A stretch of 64,000 nt of DNA from Amoebidium appalachense. Its lineage: Eukaryota; Ichthyosporea. A model generated the notes under the pieces. That model saw nothing but the letters and a program-made list of their open reading frames with translations. It ran no database searches and was not told the DNA's origin. Numbering within the stretch: position 1 is the stretch's first letter; every line of letters starts with the position of its first letter. Shown one piece after another: positions 1 through 21,182 of this stretch. A program made the translations under genes and the position numbers. The stretch is taken from NCBI GenBank assembly GCA_963693365.1, contig CAVNZM010000003.1:11594001-11658000 (forward strand). The letters are read 5' to 3'.

Positions 1-144
1 AAGCAACGAAAGGGAGAATGGGGTTAGCATCTAACCCTCCGGGGACCCCGGGGGAGGGGGGGGGGGGGGGGGGGGGGGGAGATAGGGGAGAAGGTTAAAT
101 GAAGACTCTAGGGCAGGCGGGCTTTGGGGGGGAAGGGGAAAGGT

Positions 145-175
<31 letters not shown>

Positions 176-318
176 TAATACATAGTATGCGTGTGTGTTG
201 TTTGGGTGTGTGTGTTTGAGGGGAAGGAGGGGGGGGGGTATGATTCGTGTTGTGTGTGTGTGTTTGGGGGGCGGGGGGGGGGGGGGGGGGAGGGGGGGGA
301 GGGGGGGAGGGTTTATAC

Positions 319-8428
<8,110 letters not shown>

Positions 8429-8653
8429 TGGTAGGTCATGATGAGAACATGAGAGGGAAAAATGAGGGTTATTGGGTGTTTTCTGAGGTGGGACTAGCGC
8501 AGGTAGTGTAGGCTGCAGGTTATGTGTATGGCTTTGTGTTATGTGTTGTGTGGTGTGGTTTGTTCTTTTATGACGATGTGTGTGTGTGTGTGCGCTCGTC
8601 CTTGTTTGTGTCTCTGCGGGTGTTTGTGCCGGTGTGTGTGTGTGTGGGTGTGT

Positions 8654-8694
<41 letters not shown>

Positions 8695-8753
8695 TGTGCG
8701 TGTGCGCGCGTGTGTGTGCGTGTGTGGGTGCGTGGGCGTGTGCGTGCCTCTCT

Positions 8754-8802
<49 letters not shown>

Positions 8803-10307
8803 CGCGCGCACGTGCGTGCGTGTGCCTCTGTCTGTGTGTGTGGAGGGGAAGGGGTGGTGAGGGGGGGAGGGGGGAGGGGGGTGCAAGTTACAACGTAAGT
8901 GTGCGCTCTTATGTGGGTCGGTTGATGTGTGGGTTGGATGCTGGTATTTCGAGCCGTCATGTGCACGTGTGTGTGCATTGTGCTCTTCGATCTGCATGTG
9001 TGTCCCAGGATGTGTGATTTCTCTTGCTTTTCCGGGGGGGGGGAGGGGGGGGGAGGGGGGCGGGGGGAGGGGGAGGTGGGGAGGTGGGGGGACGGGGGGA
9101 GGTACGGTTTTGGGTGTTAGATGAATGCTTGTGCATATGCGTGTATGTGCATGTGCACCTCACTATGGGAGCACATTTGTGTAAACGGGCAAGGGAAGAC
9201 TACGGGTTCAAGCTCAACTAGTTCTGGTTGCTGAAAACACTTGTCTGTATGTGTTTTGGCCTGTGTGCATCCAGCTGTTTCATGAACGAGCATGGGTCAG
9301 ACGCTGGTGTAAAAGGCATGGCGATGTTCTTCAAACCATACTTTACATGCGGGTGTTTCACTCCCCCTTCCCAACCTCCCTCAACCCCCCCCCCCCCCCC
9401 TCCCCTCCCCCACCCACACCACCACCACCACCACCACCACACACACCAAAAAAAAAAAAAAAAAAAAAAAGGAGAGAAAAGAAACCCCCCCCCCCCCCCT
9501 TTAACAAAAAAGGGGGGGGGGGGGGGGGGGGTGAAGAGGAGAAGGGAGGAGAGGGGATTTTAGTGAAATAGCAAGTAACAGAGAACCTACCGAGAAGCAG
9601 ATAGCCAACAGGTGCATATAACTGCCTCATGATCATGGTTTTGGCTACGGAGACTGGCCGTGATGTTTCACCAAGATCCTACATAGAACCTTGTGGATCT
9701 GTGCATTGCACTTCTACAGCTATTCTCCCTTGTTCTACTGGCGTGCGTATGCCCGTGCTTTGCTGCATTGAACAAAAGAAATGCAGAAAAAGCTGTTCGC
9801 ATATTCTCGAGCACTGGAGCAGCCGATAAAGCAAACACTATCTTCTAAAAGGTGAAAGATCCCGGAGGCTCCCGTGTTGGCCTAACGTGCAAAACAAGGA
9901 AAAACGAGAGTAACGGGGGCGTGGAGGGGTCGAGGGAAAAGATATGAAAATTATGGATAGTGCTGAATGAATGACGGGGCTATTAGCACACAATCGGGAG
10001 GGTAATCATGAAGAGTGGCGGAAAGGGAGGCCTTCAAACTGAAGGTCAAAGAGTAGTAGGGAACTGGTCGTTAATCCCCCAAAACCCCCTTGGGGGCGTA
10101 AAGTTGTGTATAAACATTTTTTTGCTGAAGAGCAAAACTGAGATAACATATATATTCCCGTCATTTTGAGACATTAAGATTCAAAGCAATGTTTTTGATT
10201 AGCTTCATATGTGCGGGCAAACTTTTATAGGTCAGATGCTACGTTGTAAGTATGTAAATCAATATGGTCTAATATTTTTTAGGAACAGGCCATATCAATA
10301 AAGTCAT

Positions 10308-11039
10308 TCTATTTTGTTGAGCATTTCAATAAAGTCATTATATCTCTCCCATTCCGAGATATCCTTTCAAATACTTATCTCCTTTATTTTTCTCTTCTAC
10401 TAGTTATCAGCAGTATGTTACTTGGTTTCTAATCAATATCCTTTGCTTCATCGTTGTAATAAAGAGTATCATGGTAGGGCTCTTGAGCCTGTGCTTCTTT
10501 TTATATTAGAGACTCGTCTATTTTCTTTACAATCGTTGTGTAAATTAGCTACTTATATTTATCCTTCCTCTCGTAAACCTACCACACTTACCGATTTTGC
10601 AATTCTAACCCCTCCTTGTGATATAGCTCGGAAATGTTTATTTTGGCGCTGAAACCTTTGTTTCCATAAATGTTTGTGCCACTTTTGTGCAGAACCTTTT
10701 TCTCGTAAACACTTAGATAGATGTATTTATTTATCTCAGATTATTCCGTTAGAAATTAGAAGACTGGCTTATTTAGATAATCCTGATATTACGTCTTCTC
10801 AGTATGCCGTGCATACTTGCATATCTTTCCGTCGAATAAATCCAGTCAAAAGAAAAAATATTACGTCTATCTGTTGAACCACGGTATGTTTAACGAGTTT
10901 TCTAGGGTGTATGATTATTTAAGTCGTTATCTCCTCCGTATCCGAGAGTGAGGGCTTTTGTATTTTTTCTTCTCCGAGATATCGGTGATATCTCGATGGC
11001 TTCTATTTTGTTGAGCATATCAATACCTAAAGTCATTGT
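10308..11039 (+). mobile_element. Decayed retroelement-like insertion flanked by a direct repeat
   Basis: Both ends carry a direct repeat of about 35 bp with the core TTCTATTTTGTTGAGCAT followed by a TCAATA block and AAAGTCATT (about 10308-10345 and 11001-11039). Between them is a low-GC frame with one stop (10422-10874) holding a possible Cys/His zinc-binding motif. Base composition differs from the host genes. The class is uncertain: a LINE 3' end is suggested by the zinc-finger-like motif, while the flanking direct repeats would also fit a small LTR or DIRS-type element. Confidence 0.4.
10422..10874 (+). pseudogene. Reverse-transcriptase C-terminal-like remnant
   Basis: One plus-strand frame runs from 10422 to a TGA at 10874, broken by a single in-frame TGA (about 10650). 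After the stop it encodes CHFCAEPFSRKHLDRC. This CxxC...HxxxC arrangement resembles the zf-RVT segment at the end of many non-LTR reverse transcriptases, which is also often preceded by an aromatic-rich stretch, here CLFWR. No polymerase YADD motif is present. The resemblance rests on a short motif only. Confidence 0.35.
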
Positions 11040-11425
11040 AGAAAAAAACAGGCCATGGGCAAAAGGTTATCTAAGAAGATTTCTTCGTGGTGCATGCTTG
11101 ACCAATCAAACCGCGATATAGAAATATTTTGCCCTAAAAAGGTAATATCCAAGTTCAAAAAAGCGCGGGAGGCTCCGGGAGCTCGAGAGCTGACACAACG
11201 ACCTTCTGGCACAGGCAAGCCAGACCTGAGACCGCACATTTGCTTTCCCTTTTATAATTCACGTGAAGAGGTCCCTGCTGCCACTCGATATCCCCCTCCA
11301 AAAAAAATTTAATAGTGCAGTCATTTACGGTCTTTGTGGCAACAACTTAGCGCCAGCTCCTACTCTTTCTTCACTGCATATCATGATACTGTATTTAGGA
11401 ACCTGAGCGTGCTATGTGAGCTACC

Positions 11426-14241
11426 ATGGATGTCGACTACAACAGCCCCGCCACAGGGTCTTCACAAGAGCACGACGAGAGGGACGAAAGGGCAATGGCT
11501 GTTATAAAGCCTCAGCAGGTTGCCGGGATGCTGCGCAGGTACATATAAATGTAATATGTAATAACACGAAAAAAAAAAGTAGAAATTCGAATATGGGTGC
11601 ACCATTGTTTCATTGCATACGCTCTCCCACTCTCCCAAGCATAACGTTTACACAAACCAATACAGAAAGGGAACGATGCACCCCGAAAATTTCGCTGATG
11701 TGTGCACTTTCGATCAGCTTTGCACGAGGCCTGTGTCGCATGCTGCTTTTTCTCCTCTGTTCGAATTCCCTCCATTTTATCATGATCCGAAATTTCTGCT
11801 CACCTTCACTTCAGGCTCTCTCAGCATCTGGAGGCTGCACACTCCACCTCTGGGCTCTCCGATTCCGTCACGGATTTCCAAAACGAAAACGACACCACCA
11901 CTACTACCAATCACTACAACGTTAACACGGCCGAGATGCTGCCAAACATTCAAGTAAAACCCACGAGTCCTCGCACCAAGGAAGTCCTTGCTGCTTGCGG
12001 CCTGAAGTTCCCAATCACCCCCACGTCAGTCTCACAACATCTGCATGCTCGCCACCACCTTGAAAAGGCCGGAAACGACTTGCGAAGTTGGGCTCTGAAA
12101 CACTCGGACAGACATGCCGACGAGGGGGAGCCATATGCTTTCACGCTCAGCTTGGCGTTTGCTCTGGGTGTGCGTGAGCAGGGATGTGTGGGTGCAGCGA
12201 GGCGGGTGATACGTGCGGCCAAGCAGCTTGACAGAGGGCATGTGGACTTCACCCCTTGGCTGGGTGAGAGTTTGGCAGATATACAGGTGGCGGAGTTGGG
12301 TGAGACGGACCTGGAGGTTGCATTGCTGGTTGTGGCGCACTCGGTGCTGAAGATGTAAGTGCATCTGTGTGTATGTGTGTGTGTGTGTGTGTGTGTGTCC
12401 TTTTTATGGCAATGTGTGGCTGTGTACATGTGTGTGTGTGTATGTGGGCGTGTGTGTGTGTCAGCGTGTGTGTGTGCGTGTGCGTGTGCGTGTGCGTGTG
12501 TGTATGTGTATGTGGATTTGTGTGTGCACTGTGCGTGTGAGTGTGCGTGTGCGTGTGCGTGTGTGCGTGTACATGTGTGTGTGTTTTGCTTGGTGGGACA
12601 TCAGGGTCAAAGTATATATCCTCTTATGCGCACGTGGGCCTGGCAGGAATTGCAATCAGATAAAAGACCTGTTGACGATCTCAGGACTCTGAAAACGAAC
12701 TTTGCTGTGGTAGAGAGTTGATAACCAAGAACAATCGGGCTGCCGAGCCTGATATATTATGACATGTGGGTAAAGGGGAAGGGGAGCTCGAGGGGGGTGA
12801 GGTCAATTTGTTCACCGAGAAAACAAAGACCAATAGAGATACTATCGAAACACCAACAGCTAAGACTGTGATGGTGATGGTGGTGCACGTGCACTGATTA
12901 GGAGGGGAAGGGGGAGGGGGGAGGGGGGAGGGAGGGGGACAGTGAGGGTAATCCACTCAAATAGTCACCGTTGAACCTGATTAAGGTAATGATGTTGGTG
13001 TGTGTTGCATCCCATCATTTCAGCTACTGCGTCGGTACGTCTCGTATTCTTGATACCAGGTTTCCTATTCCTTGCCGTAGTGAGGGAATCTCATGCGGCT
13101 TTCTGATTTGCAACAGAGAAGTTGTCGAAGAATTTTGTACAAATATCATAGTAGGCGGTCATAAAGCAGAACCTACTTGTCAGAATAAAACAGACCCCCC
13201 CCCCCCCCCCCCCCCCCCCCCCCGCGGGAGCAAAACAGAATAAAATAAAATAAAACTTCAGAACAACATCGTATGATGACCACCATCCCATTTCCACAAC
13301 AGCTTTCTGGACAGCCTTCAGATCCAGAAAATCCAAGAGGCGTGGGCCGCACACGACCACACCAACATGGACCTTTACCATTCACCAACCACGAGCCCAA
13401 AGAAACACCCCCTCGCCATCTCAAAAGGGTAGGTGCAAATGCACACACCAATTGAGCACCATTTTTTACGTAACACTCGGGGCCTACGAAAACAAAAAAA
13501 ATAGTGATAGTCTCTTCTACGAATCACTTCTGCAAAAACACTTGGAAATTTTTCTTAAATGTGCTGGGTCCTGCCAGGATTTCCCGCCAATGCCCACAGA
13601 CCCACCACGTGCGTGCACGTGCACAGCAACCACTGACCACCCGGCCGACTCCATTTCAATACCTCCCCACCCCCCACACACAATTTTTTTAACACGACTC
13701 GGTCACAATGTCGTTCCATGCTCACTGCCTACAGCACGGAATGAATTGAATTTCGTGTATCCGCGCACAGTCACAAGTTTCAAGGCGCGTCTTGCCTATT
13801 GTACATAACAAAACCTACACGGTCTCACGGAATTACACCCACATGATTCATGCTACAAGCAACCCCGTCATCATCCATTGTCTCTGTTGGCCGCTCCTAC
13901 CCCATTATATAACGAATCAAGAGCCTGCATTACAAGTTGGGGGAGAATCAAGCACAGGCTGTGTGTGTGTGTTTGTCTGTGTGTGTGTGTGTGTGTGTTT
14001 GCGTGGGGAGGGCCGTGGGTGGATACTATGCATCTGCGGGAAGGGGCAAAAGAAAAACTTATAAGAAAGAAAGCAGCAGCAACACTATCCTAGCTGATTT
14101 TTGGATGGGGGCAACAGAAAGGAGAACAGATTGCACAGCTCTGGGGAGCATCACACAATGAGGCAGATGCATGCACAGGACATGGACTCACTGCAAGTGC
14201 TGGCCATGTGCCTGCAGACATCAAGACCCCTGGGCTACTGA
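11426..14241 (+). CDS. Unrecognised 293-residue protein, four exons
   Basis: Exons 11426-11538, 11815-12354, 13303-13428 and 14139-14241 join in phases 2, 2, 2 and give an open frame of 294 codons ending in TGA at 14239. Exon 2 is long (540 nt) with balanced amino-acid use: a polar Asn/Thr-rich stretch, then a likely helical domain containing AFALGVREQGCVGAARRVIR and LEVALLVVAHSVL. Exon 3 contributes FLDSLQIQKIQEAW. There is no signal peptide and no convincing membrane segment. I recognise no family. Exon 2 could instead terminate at an overlapping TAA (12355), or splice to a short exon at 12647-12692 encoding 14 residues; both are less natural than the chosen join. It converges on the HydE-HydF gene, with 948 bp between the stops. 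Confidence 0.62.
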
Positions 14242-15189
14242 ACTTTTAATGTGTGTAGCCTAGTAGCTACTTGAGATAGAATAAGTACTTGAGCTCACCA
14301 TCCTTCCAGCTGCATACCATTTAACAGCACATTGATTTTGGTGCATGGGCAAAGCTGCTAAAGTTGAACACCTTCACACTGTGGGTGCAAATATCATTGG
14401 CATATCATTTCATGGGTAGCATAGCAAGTCACATCACACACACAATCGCCAACAGTTGCAGCATCCGCTTTTCAAATTGGACTACTTAATTAGTGCAGCT
14501 CAAGTTAAGAAACACGTACTGTACACTAGCTACGGGGTGCATGCACATACATTCACACATGCAAGAATCAACATTAACCATGACAAACAAACTGAGGATG
14601 TGCGTACATGTTTAGGTCAAGCCTTAGAGTTGGTGTCTTTTATTTCCCCCATTGTAACTGCTGCTAGCACAGTGCAGCTGATATATGCATCACAAAATAA
14701 AACAACTTCTATGGCTAGGCAGCCAGTCCCCCCCCCCCTCCCCGCCTTATTCGCTGCTGGTGCACACATAGTTGTGTCTATACACACTCTTCCAAACTGC
14801 ACCTCGTGATTCTTGTTCAACCTAAAACCTCCATACACATCAATTTTCTCCCAACCCTACCACGATCACACCCACATCATCGCTCACTAAACACATTCAT
14901 ACATGTGATTCCGAATCACTCCACCCTGTACACATAGTTTCCAACCTTGAGCGGGAAGGGTACACTCCATGGTTACAGCTTTAAACTAAACTTCGACACG
15001 CACTTGCACAAGTTATGTCAGTGTAACAGAAAGGGTAACCCACACCATTGTCATTGTAACATATGATACCTCAATGAAACATTATCATCAATAAACGGCA
15101 ACAACCCCTTATCATATCATTTATCAAATATAACAGGCCCATACTTTTATATATTGATTGGGCGACAGTACCTAATATAACCACTAACA
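14242..15189. other. Intergenic spacer between convergent genes
   Basis: Near-balanced base composition with only one short C-run (14730). No coding frame shows splice-site support. It presumably holds the 3' UTRs of the unrecognised plus-strand gene and of the HydE-HydF gene. Confidence 0.6.
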
Positions 15190-15775
15190 CTAGAACAGAG
15201 GGGCCACACCCCATGGTTTCAGGCACCTAGCCACGGCTTTTGGTGCTGTAGCGTATGAGAGCAGTAGGCCGTAGTTAGTCACGGGCACCCCTGCCTCGAC
15301 TAGATCATCCACACGGGCTATCATCTTTTGCACGTCAAGCATGCAGCCCCCGCAGTGCACGGCAAGAGCGTAGCGGTGCGCATTCTCCTCCGACTGCAAG
15401 GGGTTCAGTTGTTATATTATAGTCATGTAATATATTTGATGAAAAAAGTACTTGCCTCTTCTGGTAATCTAATCATTTCCCCCTCCTAGTCTTTACTTTT
15501 CACCATAGGCTATGATGGAAAGTTGGTGCTCCCATGGTATTAAGAGGTGTATGCCCGATGATCCCTGCTTGTTTAAAGTAACTTGCCCGAGAGGTACCCC
15601 CTTCCTCTAAGAGATAGTGAGCAGGTGGCTGGGTGGGTGGTATGGATCACTGCTTGCCAACTATGGTACGTTCTCGGAACGAAGATGTGCACCAAAGGAG
15701 AGAGGGTGTGTGTGCGTTGGGGGGAGGGGGGAAGGGGGTGGAGGAGGAATTGGGTGGGGAGGAGGGGGAGGCGGG

Positions 15776-15811
<36 letters not shown>

Positions 15812-16501
15812 GAGTGGGGGAAGGGGAGAGGTGGTAATGGTGCTGGGTGGGTGATGGTGGTGGTTGTTGAAGTGGGGGGTGGGGGGTGGGGGGGTGGGGG
15901 GGAAAAGGGAGAGCCACGAACCTGCATGTCAGGGAACTCTCTGCCAAAGGCGTGCTCGACCAGGATCTTGTTCTCCCCATACATCGCATTGATCTTCTGG
16001 GGTATCTGCACCGTGGATATGTCGTTGCAGATGTCTGTCACCTGATAACGTAGTCAGTAAAATGTGCACGGGGGGGCCCACTTGGGGAAGAGGAAAGGTG
16101 CCCAGAAGAAAGAGGGAGGAGGAAGGGGGGAGGGGGGGGAAGGGGGGGGGGGGGGGGGGGGGGAAGGGGGGGAGTTGGGAGAGGCGGCAATAGACAGCAT
16201 GGGTTGGATTGCGGTATACAGCACATTCTTTTTATGATTACTGTATTATGCACCATCCGGCCCGTTCAATTAAGTATGTGCACTCTCCTGGTTCCTCTGC
16301 ATGGCATATAACACAACGGCTTGGAGCTCAGTGTTTTCAAAAACCGTGCATGTGCATTTGTGTGTGTTTATTGTGAGCCCGCCCGCATACCCCCTTGGGT
16401 TCGTGTGCATGTGTGCATGCACCGGATGGATGCGATGAAGAGTAAAGTCGTCCACTTCGGTGTCCCCTTTTTCTTCCCTGATTTCCCCCCCTATTTTTCT
16501 T

Positions 16502-16532
<31 letters not shown>

Positions 16533-16868
16533 GATTTGAGTGTGTGCGGAGAGGGAGTAGAAAAGAGGAGGACGGCACTTTACCTTGTTGTGATTACAAG
16601 CCTCTGAAATCAGCACGCGGTCACCCGGTTTCAGCCCGTTGAAAGCCCTCAGGCCCTCGACAAACACGGGCAGCTGGCCTGCACTCTGGCGGTTGATCAT
16701 TGCAATAGAGAATGTCGTGATGTCGACTAGCTCCTCACCGGTGCGCGGGTCTAGTGTCCATGGGTGCACAATATCAATAGCCTGTGTGGGTGAAAACGGG
16801 CATCAGTATCGGTGGGTGTTTGGTGATTGGTATGGAAACGGGGCCCCGGGGGGGGGGGGGGGGGGGGG

Positions 16869-16906
<38 letters not shown>

Positions 16907-17195
16907 TGATGGAATTCAAGGAAGAATAGTGTGTCGTGTATAATAAATAAGGTTGGGTATGCGTATGGAAGAATAGCTATTACCTAGGGAGTCCTGGATA
17001 GAGGGCATGGGTACTGAGGCCCAAAGAGGCAAGGAAACACTACGTACGAGGGGGGAGGCGGGAAGGGGGAGAGGGGGGGGAAGGGGGGGGGGGGGGGGGG
17101 GGAGGGGGGAGGGATGGGGGCTTGAGAACATTTGTTATTGTTGGCAAATAAATATAAAAGAGAATTGAGTAACCGAAATAGGGGAAGAGAGTGAA

Positions 17196-17228
<33 letters not shown>

Positions 17229-17406
17229 GGCAGTATAATGAAAGAAAAACAAGCTCTTTGCAAGGGAGAGGGAGGATAGAGGGGGGGAGGAGGGCTGGTT
17301 TGGGGAGAAAGAAGGGAGGGAGAGAAAGAGAGAGAGGGCGCGGGGGGGGGGGGGGGGGGGGGGGGGAGGGGGGGGGGGAGGAGGGAAGGGGGGGAGAGAG
17401 CGAGAG

Positions 17407-17455
<49 letters not shown>

Positions 17456-17706
17456 AAGGGAAAAAGAGAGAGAGGGAGGGAGGGAGGGGCGGAGGAAGTG
17501 GAGGCAGGGGGTCTTCAGCCGCACCTGTGAGTCAGTTATGAGCAGGGAGGGCCCGTCATTTCTTAGCAGGGGCTCCAGGCATCGCATGAACCGTGATCTC
17601 TCCCTCTCCCTGTCAGCAGCATTCTGACTACGGGCAAGACTAAGGTCCATGCGGTAGGCTGTGGTGGTACCGTAGTGCCGGATGGTTTCCTCCTGTACCA
17701 TGGCCT

Positions 17707-17745
<39 letters not shown>

Positions 17746-18050
17746 GAAGGAGGGAAGGAGGGTGGAAGGAGGGGAAGGGGGGAAGGGGGAGGGGGAGGGG
17801 GAAGGTGTGGTGGAAGGAGGGGAGCGGGATGGGGAGACGGGAGAGGGCGGGGCGGAAGGGGGAGGGGGGGGGGGGAGGTGGGAGGGGGGGGGAGGGGGTG
17901 GTTAAGGGGTAAGAATAAGTTACACTATGCGAAGAACACAATTTAGGTATACAAAAGTTAGTTGAGATGATGAATTGTATGTATTTGCAAACTGACCAGA
18001 GCCCAATCTCGGGGTCAAGTACAAACTCAAATGTGTGTGTGTGTGTGTAT

Positions 18051-18103
<53 letters not shown>

Positions 18104-18351
18104 CGTGTGCGTGTGTGTGTGTGTTGGTGCAACACACTGCATGTCAGAAATGAAATCCCATGTCTGTGGGTAGAAAACGAACATGCACGGTAAGGAACCG
18201 GGCAGCACTACGAGTTGTTTCCAATTCTATTTGCTCTTTTTCTTTTTGTGAGGCATTGGGGGGCGTGGGGGTGGGGTTGGACAGGATGGTGCAGTGTGTG
18301 CCTGTGGGGTGTGGCAAAGATCGGGGAAGTGCATGTGCATGTAAGTGTGTG

Positions 18352-18401
<50 letters not shown>

Positions 18402-18809
18402 TGAGTGGGGAAGGAGGGAGGAGGGGTATGGAAGGGGTGGGAAAAGGGAAGAAAGGTACCTGAGGGCGCAAAAGGCGGCCCTGTGGCGTCTCTGCATCCA
18501 TCGGGATGTTCATGAAGACGAGTGAGTCCCTGTTGAGATACTTGGGGGGTAAGACGGGGGGCACCTTGAATGCATGCCGCCCACCCTTTGTCGTCAATGC
18601 TTGCTGGATCCACCCCGTCACCTGCTCAAAAAAAGAAAATGGGTGTAGAAAGTGCGGCGTTAGAACGAACATACTGTAAACGTACAGAGGGAAGTGTCAG
18701 CGGATAAGTCAAAGAGAAGGCAGCGTGAGACAGTGGATAACATGCCTTGCACGCAATTTCTTCTTCGCCAGTCAAAGAGAGGATGTGCTGACAGTATATT
18801 GCAAGCCCC

Positions 18810-18840
<31 letters not shown>

Positions 18841-18991
18841 AAAAAAAAAAAAAAAAAAGACACAAACACACACCCTCACCCACCACAAACAAACCCCGGC
18901 CAAATTGCCAACAGCCACACGCACATCCCCCCTTCCCCTCCCCCCCCCCCCCCCCCCCCCCCCCCTTTTTTTTTTGTCCCCCCCCCCCCCC

Positions 18992-19023
<32 letters not shown>

Positions 19024-19129
19024 AAACACACCCCCGCCCCCACACAGACACAAATAATCCTAAACCATCCCAGCCGAGATGCACAGCCAGATGCACGTGC
19101 GAGCACTGTCACCTCCAACCCCCCCCCCC

Positions 19130-19160
<31 letters not shown>

Positions 19161-19520
19161 ACACACACGCACACACACACTCCCCCCCAAACACACACAT
19201 CCACATCCACAAACAAGGAGATACACGAAAACGCGTTCGGACACACACACACACACAAACACACACACATACGCACACACACACACACACACACACATCC
19301 ACCCACCCACGCACCTGCTGGCCCGTCTCCGGGTTGCTCAGGTCCAGGGCCAGAGAGGCAAACCTTGCCTCAGGGTCCAACATCTGTCGTGTGTGCTGCA
19401 GCAGTGCATTGGCCTTGCCCTGTGGAGTTCCGTTAGGCACCATGTACCCCAGTCTCCCCCCCCCCCTCCCCCCCCCCCCCCCCCCCCCCCCCAACACATA
19501 CACACATACACACACAAAAC

Positions 19521-19557
<37 letters not shown>

Positions 19558-21148
19558 AAAAAAGAAAGAGAGAAAGGAAAAAACCAAACAAACAAACCTA
19601 ACAAACAAACCAAGGAATACGAAAACGAGAGAAAGGACGAAACGACAGTAAAGCCCTCAAGTCCGCTTTCCAGCCCATCCATGCCATCCCACACCAGCCC
19701 AACCCAGCACCCCGATTTTTCGAGTCATTCAGGGGGCAGGACGATGGTAATGTAAAATGAGTGTATGTGTGAGGAGGGAGGGGGGGAAGGGGGGAGGGGG
19801 AGGGTAGGTGCTGGTGGTGGTGATGGCGGTGTGTGTGTGTGTGTGCGTGGTGGTGGTGGTGATGGTGGTGATGGCAGTGTGCGTGTGTGTGTGTGTGGGG
19901 AGGGGGGGGGCGGAGGGGGGGGGGGGATAGGGTATTACTTTGAATGGGCGCATTGGCGTATGCATGTGTGTGTGTGTGGGAAGGGGGGGGGGGGGGTGGG
20001 GGGGGTGGGGGGGGGGGAGGGGGATAGGGTGTTACTTTGGATGGGTGCATTGGTGTATGCATGTGTGTGTGTGTGTGAGGGGGGGGGGGGGGGGGGGGGG
20101 GGGAGGGGGGGGAAGGGGGGGTGGTGGTGGAGGAGGGAGGACAAGGTTAGGGCCGGTCGGGTGTGTGTGTGTGTGTGTGTGTTTTGTGTGTGTGTATGTG
20201 TGTGTGTGTGCGGGCGGGGGGGGGGGGGGGGGGGGGGGGAGGGGGGAGGGGGGGGGGGGGGGGGGTGAGGAAGTGGGGAAGACGGGTTTTGCATGAGTGC
20301 ATGCGCGTTCTTACATACATTGAAAGGGCTCGAACTGGGTGGGTCGTGGCGCTGTGATTCATGGTATGGTGCATAGTTTGTGTAGGAATATATGCAAGTG
20401 TATGTGCAGAGGGCAGCTAAAAGGGAAAGGGAGGACGGCAGGAGGGGGGGGGGGGCACACGCCCATGAGTGAGGGGAAAAAGAAGGAATAGCACCTTTTG
20501 CTACAAAGCTCCAAAGGCAAGGCAATGCACATGGGGTTATTCTACTTACGGGGAGTGCACGTGTGTTGTAGACCACCAGGATCTGCCTGTCTTTCTTGGC
20601 CGCTGCTTGAAGAAGCTCACGTTCCCATGCAAGGTCCCTGTGTGCAACACAGCATTCAATGTTTAGCAAAATGTCTGCTGCTAGGATTGCTAGTTTGTAA
20701 GGTTTGACTATGAAAGAACGGGTGGGTGAATGGTGGATGGGGATGTTCGTGGTGGGAAGTAGTGGGGGAGGGCAAGAGATGAAGATTATGAAAATGAACG
20801 AGTCATAAAGAGGCTATTTATTATGTGGTTGGTCTACAAGACCAATCAAATCGTGCCGGCAGTATTGTGTAACATACACTTGCGTCATTTGTGTTACGAT
20901 AGGGTTACAATGAGTCACTGCTATAATGCTGTAGTATTAAAGGATCAAAGAATATTACTAATGTTATGATAAGAAGGCTGGTAAGATAAGTGCCGGACTA
21001 CAAATGGATAAAGGGGCACACCAATCTAGTCAATGCAGGTCACTATCAAATGACAAATTAGTCTCTGTATGCTGTACCACCCCCCTCCCCACCTATCACT
21101 AATCAATCATCCACCATCCCAAACCTGCTCCATCCACCCCCTCTCACC

Positions 21149-21182
<34 letters not shown>

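Larger units (their letters stand above)
8429..11425. other. Intergenic region between divergent genes
   Basis: Contains a GT/GC-rich alternating purine-pyrimidine tract (about 8578-8840), G-rich runs (9030-9110), and an A-run/C-run/A-run/G-run cluster (9443-9530). From about 9.6 kb on it is more AT-rich and free of long homopolymers. A minus-strand ATG frame at 9637 with a GTAGGT donor could be an upstream phosphatase exon, but I cannot connect it in phase. A retroelement-like remnant lies at 10308-11039. No other gene is supported. Confidence 0.6.

Noticed and set aside
9230-9345. Minus-strand segment KNIAMPFTPASDPCSFMKQL as an upstream phosphatase exon
   Set aside because: Open and complex in composition, but no donor joins it in phase to 8306-8428; left unassigned.
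12647-12692. Alternative short last exon of the 11.4-kb gene
   Set aside because: It is in phase, but adds only 14 residues; the 13303-13428 plus 14139-14241 path gives a longer coding-like frame. It might still be a minor isoform.
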